Shown: in pieces, positions 43,046 through 53,631 of the stretch
How the letters are laid out: every line of letters begins with the position of its first letter
Numbering within the stretch: position 1 is the first letter of the stretch
Origin: Plectosphaerella cucumerina
Lineage: Eukaryota; Ascomycota; Sordariomycetes; Glomerellales; Plectosphaerellaceae
NCBI GenBank assembly: GCA_020746995.1
Contig: JAGPXD010000002.1
Location: forward strand, 248,001 to 312,000
Direction: 5' to 3'
Length of the DNA stretch: 64,000 nt
Notes under the pieces: generated by a model
What the model was told of the DNA's origin: nothing
Databases searched by the model: none
Seen by the model: only the letters and a program-made list of their open reading frames with translations
Position numbers and translations under genes: made by a program

Positions 43046-44410
43046 ATGTTCAACAAGCCAGCCCTGGTCGTGCTCCTCGTTGCCGTCCTGCTGGGCATCA
43101 CGTCTCTCGGGCCAACCCTACGCCAGTACTTCAAGGTGGCCGGCGTCTTCAGGAACCTCCCGAACACCGTGCTGGCGCAGGAAGACCACATTGTATACAT
43201 CGAGGACACGATCCAGTGCGAGGATGTACACCACCACCTTGAGAGCAATCAGCTGTTCCTTGCATGCGAGGACAATTATGAAGGCCGCTTCGAGTGGTTC
43301 CCTCCACTGGCCAAGTTCATCAACTCGTCCAAGATCGAGCACAGTCGCGGCTCCATCCATGTTGTCGACCCAGTGGTGAGTGCCTCCCCAGCTGCCCCCT
43401 AACGAGCATCCTCTGACCCCTCGTAGATCAAGACCTCCCGCCGCCTAACCTTCCAAGACTTTGACGGCCCCTTCACCACCCACGGCATCGACGTCATCTC
43501 GGACCCGGACTCGACCGCCCCCGCCGTCTTCATCTTCGCCGTCAACCATGTCCCTGACGCCAGCTCCTGCCCCAGCTCCACCTCTCACCAGGACTGCGTC
43601 TGGCGGGCTAGCTCGCGCATCGAGGTCTTCAGGCACGTCCTCGGATCCACCACTGCCAACCACGTCCGCACGGTTAAGCATCCCCTCATCTCGACCCCCA
43701 ATGATGTACTCGCCCTGGACCCAAACTCATTCATCATCACAAACGACTACTACCACAAGGAGGGCCTGATGCGCCATGTTGAGCTCCTGGCCTGGCCCCT
43801 CAAGTGGTCCACCGCCATCCACGTCAGCTTCCAGCACGGCTCCTCGCTCAAGGACGCCGAGGGCGTCACGGCAAAGGTCGCCCTGGACAACTTCTACAAC
43901 CTCAACGGCCTCGGCAGGGGCCGCGACGGCGAGGTCGTCATCGGCCGTGCTGGCGCCGGAGCCATCGAATTCGCCCACATCTCGCCCGAGAACCAGACCC
44001 TTAACGTTTTCGACCACGTGCAGGCGGACTCGACCGTCGACAACCCGAGCTATTTCGCAGACCCATATGCGGACGACTCGTTCGACGGCAGCGGCTACAT
44101 CATCGCGGGACTCGGAAAGGCAGCCGACCTCCTGCACACGGCGGGTGACCCCAATGCTCTCGACCCGTCTATCGTCTGGTTCATCCCCACGAAGCCTGGG
44201 GGCAGGGGGCCTGCGGTAAAGGCGGGCGATGTGACGCCTCGTCTCATGTTCCACGACGACGGAAAGAGGATTCGATTCGCCACGACTGCCGTCCTGGTCG
44301 GCATCGACCCCAAGCTTGAGAACGGCCAGCGCTGGGGCTGGCTGTTTGTCACTGGTGCGCTGGCAAAGGGGGCTGTGGCCGTCAAGGTGAACCTGGAGGC
44401 TCTGGTGTAG
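43046..44410 (+). CDS. paraoxonase/arylesterase-like (PON family) lactonase
   Basis: Predicted calcium-dependent six-bladed beta-propeller hydrolase, likely a lactonase. Exons 43046-43375 and 43427-44410 with a 51-bp intron give 437 residues. The N-terminal hydrophobic stretch ALVVLLVAVLLGITSL is an uncleaved signal anchor, as in animal PONs, so the enzyme is probably lumenal or extracellular. Metal-site-like motifs are present: TPNDVLALDPNSFIITNDYY (PON N-D pair), ALDNFYNLNGL and VDNPSYFADP. A Cys pair (SSCPSS, QDCVW) could form a disulfide. Fungal substrates are not established; lactone or aromatic ester detoxification is a guess. It ends 86 bp from the convergent epimerase gene. Confidence 0.85.
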
Positions 44411-44496
44411 GGGTTGGCTATACCGTACAGAGATGTGTATTTCTGCCAAGCTCGGACCTGAGCATCTACAAGATAGCATTGGCCCGGCGCCAGACC

Positions 44497-45457
44497 TCAC
44501 AATGCAACGTACTTTCTCCACTCATGCTCCTCTTGGAATCCCAACATGTCCCTCAGCTTCCGATTGACAATAGGCGCCTCCTGTTCCTCTTCAAAAGACC
44601 CAGTCACCGGCACGCTGGGACAGTACCGCTCCAAGAGGTTAGTTGTGGGTATGTTGGCCGTGCTGCCGTTGTTCACGGCGTTGAAGACCTGGAACCCGAG
44701 GCCGTCCTTTTGAATGGCGAGCTCAAACATGCGCGCTAGATCCCGGATGTCGCTGTACGCCCACCCGTGGACCTTCCACCGGCCTGGATCGGCAACGTAC
44801 GCGGCAAAAGCCTTCTCGAGGTCCTCCGGCGCGATGACGGCTCCGATGCGCATGACGTACAAGTCGATGCCGAAGCGGTCAGCGAAGCCCTTGGCGAGAT
44901 TCTCGCTACACAGCTTGGAGATGGAATACGCGTCTGTGGGCCGGGCCTCTACCGTCTCGGTGACGGGAAAGCTGGCAAAATCACGATCGCCCTCGGCATA
45001 TCTTTGGGGCAGACTTCAGCTGATGTGCCTCCCATGGGCGAGATGGTACTTACGTTACGCCGTAGACACAAATAGAGCTCGCGATGACAACCTTTCTGAT
45101 GCCGAGCTTGCAAGCGGCCTCGACGACGTTGTATGTGCTTGTCACGTTGGTCTTGAAGGTCTCGTCGTCTGGGACGATGAGGTTCCTGGCGTAACCCGCT
45201 AAGTGGATGACGGCGTCGGGTCGAGGGGGTGGACCTTGCGGGAGAGGCTCGCTGATGGCGAAATGGGAGGAGAGAGCATTGAAGACCTGGCCGAGGTTCG
45301 TGAGGTCCACTTTCAGTGTGTGGCAGCCCAAGCTATCGTTTGCCGGAGGTGTGGCGATGTCGAGGTTAAGCACGGCATGGCCGGACTGAAGGAGGTGGGA
45401 GATGACGGCGCGGCCCACCTTGCCCGAACCTCCTGTGACCACAATGCGAGAAGGCAT
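44497..45457 (-). CDS. NAD-dependent epimerase/dehydratase (extended SDR)
   Basis: Sugar-epimerase-like oxidoreductase. Exons 45457-45054 and 45001-44497 with a 52-bp intron (45002-45053, GTAAGT...AAAG) give 302 residues. The N-terminal nucleotide motif is VVTGGSGKVGRAV. DAVIHLAGYA and the catalytic YSISK (about residues 160-165) are present, along with SSICVYGVT at the splice junction. An R-x-GAVIAPEDL strand follows. It is short for UDP-galactose epimerase (about 340), so substrate may be a different nucleotide sugar or small molecule. The intron acceptor AAAG is unusual but the only one that keeps frame and the conserved core. Convergent with the paraoxonase-like gene. Confidence 0.85.
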
Positions 45458-45975
45458 AGAGATAGATGTGCACTAGAGACTGATGATGTTGATCCTTGGA
45501 AATGGCTGTCACGACCTGTGGCTGTTTCGGCACTTGGATGGAGGGATGTTTTGGAATCTATGTTGCACGATGGAGGGGTAACTGGAAGGGGGGCTTAATC
45601 CACGGCCGGCGATCAAGCCGGCGCTAGGAATTCGGCGATGGTTCCGATACGAATAACCCGACCATCGGTCCGCAAACCATGTTTTCGTATTGATAGGTAC
45701 GAAAAGGTTCAATTGTGGCCGACGGAATGTTTTTAGTTCAAGATCCATGAAGTACCTCCCCAGGTGTATCCGAATGTTACAGGAGAGAGTCAATGGTCTC
45801 CTCGAAGCTCGGAGTGTGCTAACCACAGGCACACGATAAGATTCGAGCACTCTGATAAGATAAGCCATGCCCAAACGACACCAGAGGTCACTGGTGAAAA
45901 AAAAAACCTGCTGTGCTCTGGGCAATCAGAAAAAAGAATCGTCAGGATCCCATTGCTGGGAAACGTCAGGAATTG
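45458..45975. other. intergenic region epimerase / tRNA
   Basis: A 518-bp spacer holding the promoter of the minus-strand epimerase gene and the 3' flank of the tRNA. A ten-base A-run (45897-45906) reads as T10 on the minus strand, a second possible Pol III terminator. No protein gene supported. Confidence 0.55.
45930..45935 (-). terminator. Pol III oligo-T terminator for tRNA-Lys
   Basis: Six As on the plus strand are T6 on the minus strand, about 41 nt past the mature tRNA 3' end. A T10 run further on (45897-45906) would act as a back-up. Confidence 0.5.
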
Positions 45976-46059
45976 AGCCCGACGTGGGGGTCGAACCCAC
46001 AACCTTGAGATGTGATCTCTGTTAAGAGTCTCACGCTCTACCGATTGAGCTAGCCGGGC
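45976..46059 (-). tRNA. tRNA-Lys(CTT) with 11-nt intron
   Basis: The minus strand folds as a full cloverleaf. The 7-bp acceptor stem pairs GCCCGGC with GTCGGGC. The D-arm box A is TAGCTCAATCGG, the anticodon stem TGAGA/TCTCA, and the T arm has GGTTCGACCCC (box B). The loop CTCTTAA gives anticodon CTT (46024-46026). An 11-nt insertion (46012-46022) sits immediately 3' of position 37, the canonical nuclear tRNA intron site. Mature length is 73 nt including the discriminator; CCA is not encoded. Confidence 0.95.
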
Positions 46060-47578
46060 AACCGGCTTTGGATGTCTTCTGAGGTGTCTGGTGGCAATAT
46101 GAAGGCTTTTTCTTGTGTCATAAGAGGTTGTGTGGAGCTGTGTGGATATGGCGATCGAGAACCGGCGGCGACGGCGGTTATGGCTGGAGTCTCAGCAAGT
46201 GGGCAAAGGGGGGCGCGGCGGGCGGCCAACCACGATGTACCCGGGAATTGTTTCACGGATGGGGGATGCGTGACATGCTACGGAAGCCTGAGAGCGTCCG
46301 CCCCGATGGATGGATGTCATTCTCAATCCATGATTCTTCGGGGGGTCTATTCTGGCCTTTCCGTTGCCACCACCCGACGTCCGAAGCCAAGCCCGGTCAT
46401 CCGGCAGAGCACCGCTTCACGAAAACCCCCTCCAGTATGCAGCAGGATGCGCTCGGCCGAAGGTGCGCAGCAGGTTATGCGGATGTCATGGGGCTTGGCG
46501 CACGATAAAAAGTCGTGGTGGTTTTTGCATCAAGAACGCGGTCTATCCATCCTCCGACCAGTTGACCCCGATCGCGACCATTCCTCCTCTACTTGTAAAC
46601 CTGGACAACATGGGGTAGCTCGACGCGTGAGTGAGCTGATTCATGATCAGTCTGGGGAACGCAGATTCTCCGCGACGGCCTGCAGGGTCGAGGCCGGACG
46701 TGCGTGAACGTCGTATGATGCGCCAGCAGTGGCCGACGGCGATGCGCCAACGGGAACACCAAGTCTTATCTCACGCCCCTCCAGCCACGAGGCGCGGCAG
46801 TCTACTGAATTCCTGACCACTGGATTCCAGCTTGTTCAATCTTGCCAACTGGCTTCACAGTAGTCAGTTGCTTCAATGATCAACCCGTAAAGACGATGGC
46901 GATGATGCCAACCACCGGCCATCTCGCACGAGGCATTATTGGAGGTTGGCGCTTCGGTTCGGCAATGGAAGGGAGACGTGCATGTCCGGACCAAGGGGTC
47001 GCGCCGCAGCCCGGTGTTCCGCCCAGCTGTCCCGTCTTATTCGCGAATCATTGGCAAGGGGGGAGGTCAAGATTGAGTGCAGGGCCCCAAGGCCCCCCCC
47101 AAGGCTCGGAGATGCCACCCTGTGTCCCCGAGCAACAGCGACTCAACCAGCCAAGTTGCGCCTACATGCGCGCTGACGTCGAAGAATCTCCCTGGGGGTG
47201 CAAATTTGAGGGAGCTCCCCAAAATTCCGTCCAGTGGAGGAAAGAGGCCGGCCCAGCCCGTCTGAGGCAGTCGGGTCAGTGGGTGAGTGAGACCCAGGCG
47301 CCTTCCAACGTCGGGTGGGCGCGGGGAGCCCGCGGCCTGAGGTGCCAGAGGTGCCCACCAGCTTGGTGAACCCCCGCCCCACCCAAACCTCAGAGCACGT
47401 CACCCCCTGCCCAGCTTTTCGGAAACCTCGCTCGCTGGCCCATCCGCGAAAGGGAGTGGCTCCGCCGTTTTTATTCCCATCCCATTGCGCATTTTTTCCT
47501 CAACCTGTCCTCCTCCCGCCCCTCTCCTTCTCTCCCCATCCCTCAATCCTCACAGTCCATCATCTACCCAGATTCACA
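46060..47578. other. intergenic region upstream of citrate synthase
   Basis: A 1.5-kb spacer. The last 120 bp are pyrimidine-rich (TCCTCCCGCCCCTCTCC...), the likely promoter/leader of citrate synthase. Open frames of 80-210 codons further left lack recognisable motifs. No gene called. Confidence 0.55.
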
Positions 47579-49176
47579 ATGGCCTCCGTTCAGCGTATCG
47601 GCGCCTCTGCCCTCCGGGCCTCGCTCAGGGCCCCTTCCACCAAGCTCGGCTTCTCCGCCGCCCGCTGCTACTCGGCCAAGACCCAGGTACGTCGACTTGC
47701 GCTGTTGTGCGCGCGCCCTTTTCCGATGCTTCCCGTGGCAGCAACCCGCAACCATTTACAAACACACCAAAGCTGACCGGTGACATCCTCGCAGACCCTC
47801 AAGGAGCGCTTCGCCGAGCTGCTCCCCGAGAAGATTGAGGAGATCAAGGCCCTCCGCAAGTAAGTTGCCATATGCCGCACCCGCACCCGCGCGCCTGCGC
47901 CTCGCGCCCCAACAGACAACTGACATGCTCTTCCCCCAGGGAGCACGGTTCCAAGGTCATCGACAAGGTCACCCTCGACCAGGTCTATGGCGGTGCCCGT
48001 GGCATCAAGTCCCTCGTCTGGGAGGGCTCCGTCCTCGACTCCGAGGAGGGTATCCGCTTCCGCGGCAAGACCATCCCCGAGTGCCAGGAGATCCTCCCCA
48101 AGGCCCCCGGCGGCAAGGAGCCCCTCCCCGAGGGTCTCTTCTGGCTCCTCCTGACCGGTGAGGTCCCCTCCGAGCAGCAGGTCCGCGACCTGTCCGCCGA
48201 GTGGGCCGCCCGCTCCGACCTCCCCAAGTTCGTCGAGGAGCTCATCGACCACTGCCCTACCGACCTTCACCCCATGGCCCAGTTCTCCCTGGCCGTCACC
48301 GCCCTCGAGCACTCGTCCAGCTTCGCCAAGGCCTACGCCCGTGGTGTCCACAAGCGCGACTACTGGGGCTACACCTTCGAGGACTCGATGGACCTGATCG
48401 CCAAGCTCCCCAACATCGCTTCGCGCATCTACCAGAACGTCTTCAAGGGCGGCAAGGTCGCCGCCATCCAGAAGGACAAGGACTACTCCTTCAACTTCGC
48501 CAACCAGCTCGGCTTCGGCGAGAACAAGGACTTTGTTGAGCTCCTCCGTCTCTACCTGACCATCCACACCGACCACGAGGGTGGCAACGTCAGCGCCCAC
48601 ACCACTCACCTGGTCGGCAGCGCCCTCAGCTCCCCCTACCTCTCCCTGGCCGCCGGCCTCAACGGCCTCGCCGGTCCCCTGCACGGCCTCGCCAACCAGG
48701 AGGTCCTGAACTGGCTCACTGAGATGAAGAAGGCCGTCGGCGACGACCTCAGCGACAAGGCCATCACTGACTACCTCTGGTCGACCCTCAACGCCGGCCG
48801 CGTCGTCCCCGGCTACGGCCACGCCGTTCTCCGCAAGACCGACCCCCGCTACACCGCCCAGCGCACCTTCGCCCTCGACAAGATGCCCGAGGACCCCATG
48901 TTCCAGCTCGTCAGCCAGGTCTACAAGATCGCCCCCGGCGTCCTGACCGAGCACGGCAAGACCAAGAACCCCTACCCCAACGTCGACGCCCACTCCGGTG
49001 TCCTCCTCCAGTACTACGGCCTGACCGAGGCCAACTTCTACACCGTCCTCTTCGGTGTCTCGCGCGCCATCGGTGTCCTTCCCCAGCTCATCATCGACCG
49101 CGCCGTCGGTGCCCCCATCGAGCGTCCCAAGTCTTTCTCCACCGCCAAGTGGATCGAGATTGCCAAGAAGGCTTAA
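47579..49176 (+). CDS. CIT1: citrate synthase, mitochondrial
   Basis: Condenses oxaloacetate and acetyl-CoA to citrate, the entry step of the TCA cycle. Exons 47579-47686, 47795-47859 and 47940-49176, with introns of 108 and 80 bp, give 469 residues. The presequence is rich in Ser/Arg/Ala (MASVQRIGASALRASLRAP...). Active-site motifs are all present: NVSAHTTHLVGSALS (about 274-288), VPGYGHAVLRKTDPRY (His about 352) and NVDAHSGVLLQ (Asp about 407). GLAGPLHGLANQEVL and PIERPKSFS are also conserved. The C-terminus KKA shows no peroxisomal PTS1, so this is the mitochondrial, not glyoxysomal, form. Very strong C-ending codon bias fits high expression. It lies 2.1 kb upstream of the citrate/oxoglutarate carrier on the same strand. 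Confidence 0.97.
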
Positions 49177-51245
49177 GCGGCCAACGGGCCACCGCAGCGG
49201 ATGAAAGGGGACGACCGGTGACGACGCAGTCGACGACGAGAGTCTGGGAAGAGACAGGGGAGGATCACTCGGAAAAGGGGTGGATTCAGCAGCCAAGGGG
49301 GGCGCATACTAGTAGACGACCTCCTGCAACGATACCACACCACTTGCGCGCTTGTACAACACGGGGAGAAAGGACAGCTTTCTCGGGAATTCCTACGAAT
49401 TGAATACATTTGAGTTATGTGTACGAGGTCGGGGTCACTGTGAACAGGGGTCAAGCCAGCACAGGAGCAAAGGCTGTGATGATGCGCAAATGGTACCCCG
49501 ATGAGGGACAGCAATTGGTGTCACTAGCAATTGAGAAGTCAATCATCGTCACCCTTGTCGTATAGGGGGTCCATTCACGGTAGTGACATCGCCGTGATGC
49601 TCGCTGCTATTTTCGGGCAAGGCTGGCGGTGGCTGGCAGACGACGAGGCTGCGACATTTTTTCTGGCCAGCTCGCCAGTCGTGGGAGCAAGGTCCGAGAC
49701 AGTGGTCAACTCGAAGAGACCCAGGGGGTTCGTCCTTATTCCCGTTGACAATACCCGGGATGAGCTCTCGACTCCCGTGGCCTCGTGTTGAGGCGCCCAG
49801 CTTCCCCTGGGTCCCCAGATGAACGACGGGCGGCCGGTGAGACGCGAGTATTAAAAAAAAATTGTCCTTGGGGAGCTCCTCTGTGAGCTTCCAGGTTGGG
49901 CTGAAGAGAGAGGCCCCACCTGATTTACGTTGGGGACCCAATTGCGAAGCCAGACGAGCTCCGGCGCTCGGTCGCGCAGCGGCAGGGAGAGGAGCGGCAG
50001 GCGACCTGTTGGGGCGCCGGTTGGGAGCTTGGGTACGAGAAGCTCTGCAGCTTGGCGGGAGTACCTGGCGCTAGGTACCCATCTGTTTCTGAGTATTCCT
50101 TCTGCAGTAGGAAGCTGACATGGTAGACTGTGTTTGAGGCTCAAAGGGGGAGGCAAGGACGGGTTGTCATGTCTGACAGAAGAGGACTCGTCCGGCTTCT
50201 TTAATCCTTCGGGTCTCCATCCGCATGCCGTTGAAACTCCTCGGGCGACGGTGCTCGGCCGTCGGCAGTCGAGCTGCGAGAGAGGTTGCCATACCCGCGG
50301 TTATGGAAAGCCACGGGTACTTGCGGTGAGGTACCGCGGCATCTCCATCCTAGTGCTGGGCCAATGGGCGGGCAGCACGGTGGCCATCGCCCACTGGAAA
50401 ACGGGGTTCCCCCCCGATGGCCGGACTCCGGCGAGCATTCTTTGGTGAGGCCATTGGGATCAGTGAGGTGAGGGAAGGGGAGCAAGGGGGGCCAGGCGCC
50501 CAATTTCCACGTGCCAGAGCTGGGCGATGGCAGGCAAAGGGAGCGAGGCTGGACGGGAGCTGGTGTCGCACAAGTACCTCCGCTGCAAATGCAAGCTGAA
50601 AAGGTACATGATGTGTAACCAGGCGCAAAATCACGAGGGAGCTCAGCTCAGCAGTTCGAGTACCTTCGTACCTGTCGCAGCTGGCGCTGGCGCTGGTAGT
50701 CAGCGGTCGGCCGCCTCTCGTCAGCAACGGTAATGGACCCCGAGCTTGTACCTTGGTAGTCGGTCGAGGGATCAGATCCCTTTTTCTAAATCCATCCGGC
50801 CTCCTTGCAACTGTGTCAAACCTTGAACACTGCCTCATTTCCCCCCCCATCACCATCAACACCCGAGCCTCGCTCTCTATCTCCTCTCCATCCCGCCCCT
50901 TCCCATCGCTGCCTCGGCCCTCGACCTCGATCTCCGAGACTACCACTACATCCCACGCTCGGTCAACGCATACCCGCGCAGAAACCCACATTGCCCAGCA
51001 TAACCGCGTCCCGAGCCGAAGGAACGAACGAGATCGTCTGCATACCTAATCCCGCACTCCTCAGAACAGCAATCTCCCCCGGACTCCGCCCGAGCTCTCA
51101 CAAGCCAGACCCGGACCCGGAGCCGCACTCGCAGCACCAGTAGCAAGCACCACCGCCGCCGTCGCGACTCCTCCTCTCCCATCCCGCGAAGAAGCACCCT
51201 CTTCCCTTGGTCAGGGCCTCGTCACAGTCAATCACCACCAAAGCC
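49177..51245. other. intergenic region CIT1 / YHM2
   Basis: A 2.07-kb spacer between two same-strand genes. It includes an A9 run near 49853 and a long pyrimidine-rich leader (about 50830-51245) before the carrier ATG. Open frames here overlap in several phases and carry no motif. Confidence 0.55.
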
Positions 51246-52309
51246 ATGGTTGCCGTCGCACACGTTCCCGCTCCCATTGGGGATGCGTCCCTGGAGAAGA
51301 AGCCCATCAAGTTCTCCAACCTGCTGCTCGGCGCCGGTCTGAACCTCTTCGAGGTCACCACCCTCGGCCAGCCCCTCGAGGTCGTCAAGACCACCATGGC
51401 CGCCAACCGCGCCGACGGCTTCAGCACCGCCCTCGGCCGCATCTGGCAGCGCGGTGGTGTCCTGGGCTGTACGTTGTTCCCTATCCCGTTTCCTTCCACT
51501 GCGCATCGCTAACCCAAAAACCCCTACAGTCTACCAGGGCCTCATCCCCTGGGCCTGGATTGAGGCGTCCACCAAGGGCGCCGTCCTCCTCTTCGTCGCC
51601 TCCGAGGCCGAGTACTACGCCCGCGCCGCCGGCGCTTCCGAGTTTGGCGGTGGTATCATCGGTGGCATCACTGGTGGTGTCGCCCAGGCCTACGCCACCA
51701 TGGGCTTCTGCACCTGCATGAAGACGGTCGAGATCACCAAGCACAAGCAGGCCGCCGCCGGCGTCCAGCCCACCAGCACCTTTGGCACCTTCATGGAGAT
51801 TTACCGCAAGGAGGGCATCCGCGGCATCAACAAGGGCGTCAACGCCGTCGCCATCCGCCAGATGACCAACTGGGGTTCTCGCTTCGGTCTGTCCCGCCTC
51901 GCCGAGCAGGGCATCCGCGACATCACCGGCAAGAAGGACGGCCAGAAGCTGTCGGCTTGGGAGAAGATCCTGGCTTCCGGCATCGGTGGTGGCCTGTCGG
52001 CCTGGAACCAGCCCATCGAGGTCATCCGCGTCGAGATGCAGAGCAAGAAGGAGGACCCCAACCGCCCCAAGAAGATGACCGTCGGCAACACCTTCAGGTA
52101 CATCTACAGCACCAACGGCATCAGCGGTCTCTACCGTGGTGTCGCGCCCCGCATCGGCCTCGGCGTCTGGCAGACCATCTGCATGGTCGCCATGGGTGAC
52201 ATGTACGTCCTCTTCACCTCCTCAAAACACAAAGCATAGCTAACACCATCACAGGGCCAAGACGTACGTCGAGAAGCTCACCGGCGACTCGGTTACTGCC
52301 AAGCACTGA
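51246..52309 (+). CDS. YHM2: mitochondrial citrate/2-oxoglutarate carrier (Yhm2-type)
   Basis: Inner-membrane carrier that exchanges citrate for 2-oxoglutarate and feeds cytosolic NADPH. Exons 51246-51468, 51530-52202 and 52255-52309, with introns of 61 and 52 bp, give 316 residues. The protein follows yeast Yhm2 closely: LLLGAGLNLFEVTTLGQPLE, MGFCTCMKTVEITKHK, NKGVNAVAIRQMTNWGSRFG and SAWNQPIEVIRVEMQSKKED. The mitochondrial-carrier signature is modified (QPLEVVK, CMKTVEITK, QPIEVIR in place of Px[DE]xx[KR]), a known trait of this subfamily. It ends TGDSVTAKH. Its nearest neighbour is citrate synthase, which supplies the substrate. Confidence 0.95.
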
Positions 52310-53094
52310 ACGACGAGGTTGCCGCCTCCTCTGGCACCGCTCACAGCCCCATTTTCGATATCTGCGACGCGCAGGAAACACTTCGCACATACCGGGGGCG
52401 AATACCGCCATGTTTGCTTTCCTTGTTCCGGCTTTCTTCTTGAATTGTGGTCATTTCCAATATCCGTGATAGACTTAGCCCCCGGCGTGGCCCGTCGGGG
52501 GATGGATGGGCATGATAATCGCACCGATTTGATCACTTGTTGGGCATAGTGTCATGTGATGAGCGTGATGGTGCACGAGTTGCCGATGGGGCAAGATGTT
52601 GAGGACTTGGCCAGTGATGCTAAGAGGTATCAGTAGGCTTCTGACATCGACACCTCCAGATACAAATATTAATGGTAGCAGCAGGAGATCCCTCTCCGCC
52701 TCTCCTCGAGGAGGAGGTTCTTTGTCGACCGGGCCGATGATGCTGACCACGGAAATCGGATTCGAAGGCTGCATCTACCACGGAACCGCCGAATACTGCC
52801 TATTGTTATCAAGTTGAGAGCAAGGGAAGGGCATCCTGAGTACAATCTCCAAGCCAACGCACCCGAGTTCCCTACGGTGCGGCGGCTCATTGCCGGCTTG
52901 AAGGTCGCTGGCTGTGGCTTGGGCTCAAGTCCTTGAAGTATGATATCCGCGTCTCCGGGGATGAAAACAGCGCCCAGGGTGTGGAAAAATCGATCGCTAG
53001 TGTCCTCATTGTGCACTATCCGCACTTGCGTTGTTGCCGTCGGGGTTTCATCAGGGCTGATGACTCTTTCCGATCAGTGGGAGAATGAGGCTTG
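52310..53094. other. 3' flank of YHM2, no supported gene
   Basis: Bases 52310-52560 are probably the YHM2 3' UTR. Minus-strand frame 52669-53025 (118 residues) has no known motif and I do not call it a gene. Confidence 0.5.
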
Positions 53095-53631
53095 TCAGAT
53101 CCGGCTGTGCGATGCCATGATGTCCCGCTCAGCCCTCCTTATCTCTTCCATAAAGCTCTTCGTTGGGAATCCTGGATGAATGGTATCCTGGTTGGTTAGC
53201 ATTTTGTCGAGATCCTCAGCCAAGCTCGCTGCTGCGTGGACTGAGGCCTAGGATCCAATTTGGCGGTACAGTCAAGCGACACGACACTGGGCGGGAGCGA
53301 CCCCTTATATAGTCCGCAACTGACGGGACTGCGTCCTGGACAGTCGAATTGCTCTGATTTCGTCTGCAGATATGTGTGTTTGTGCTTGGTTGGATGTCTT
53401 GTTCAATATCATGCTCTTTGTGGTGATGTCCAGACGAGGCTGAGCAAGGCTGACAGCCACTGGGTACAGGGGAGGTAGCCTGTGGAAAAACAACGGCAAG
53501 TGAGATTGGCCGTCTCTCTGACTTCGTTCTGTGTGAACCCATGATTCTTTCGATGATTGAGGCTTCTGGGAGTCCCATCTGAGCTTTTCGGGAAAATCTA
53601 GGAGTTGATCACTCTGGTCGTGATGGGCCAT
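53095..53631 (-). CDS. hypothetical small helical protein, weak prediction
   Basis: Not recognised. Exons 53631-53325 and 53240-53095 join in phase across an 84-bp intron (GTCAGT...TCAG, with a possible branch TTGAC) to give 150 residues. The second half reads like an alpha-helical protein (ADEIRAIRLSRTQS, then LAEDLDKMLTNQD, then TKSFMEEIRRAERDIMA), unlike random translation. The N-terminal half is weak. An alternative is that a TATA element on the minus strand (53305-53311, reading TATATAA), about 105 bp upstream, drives only a 35-codon ORF (53202-53095) which contains no GT dinucleotide. Neither is supported by conservation I can see. Confidence 0.25.
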
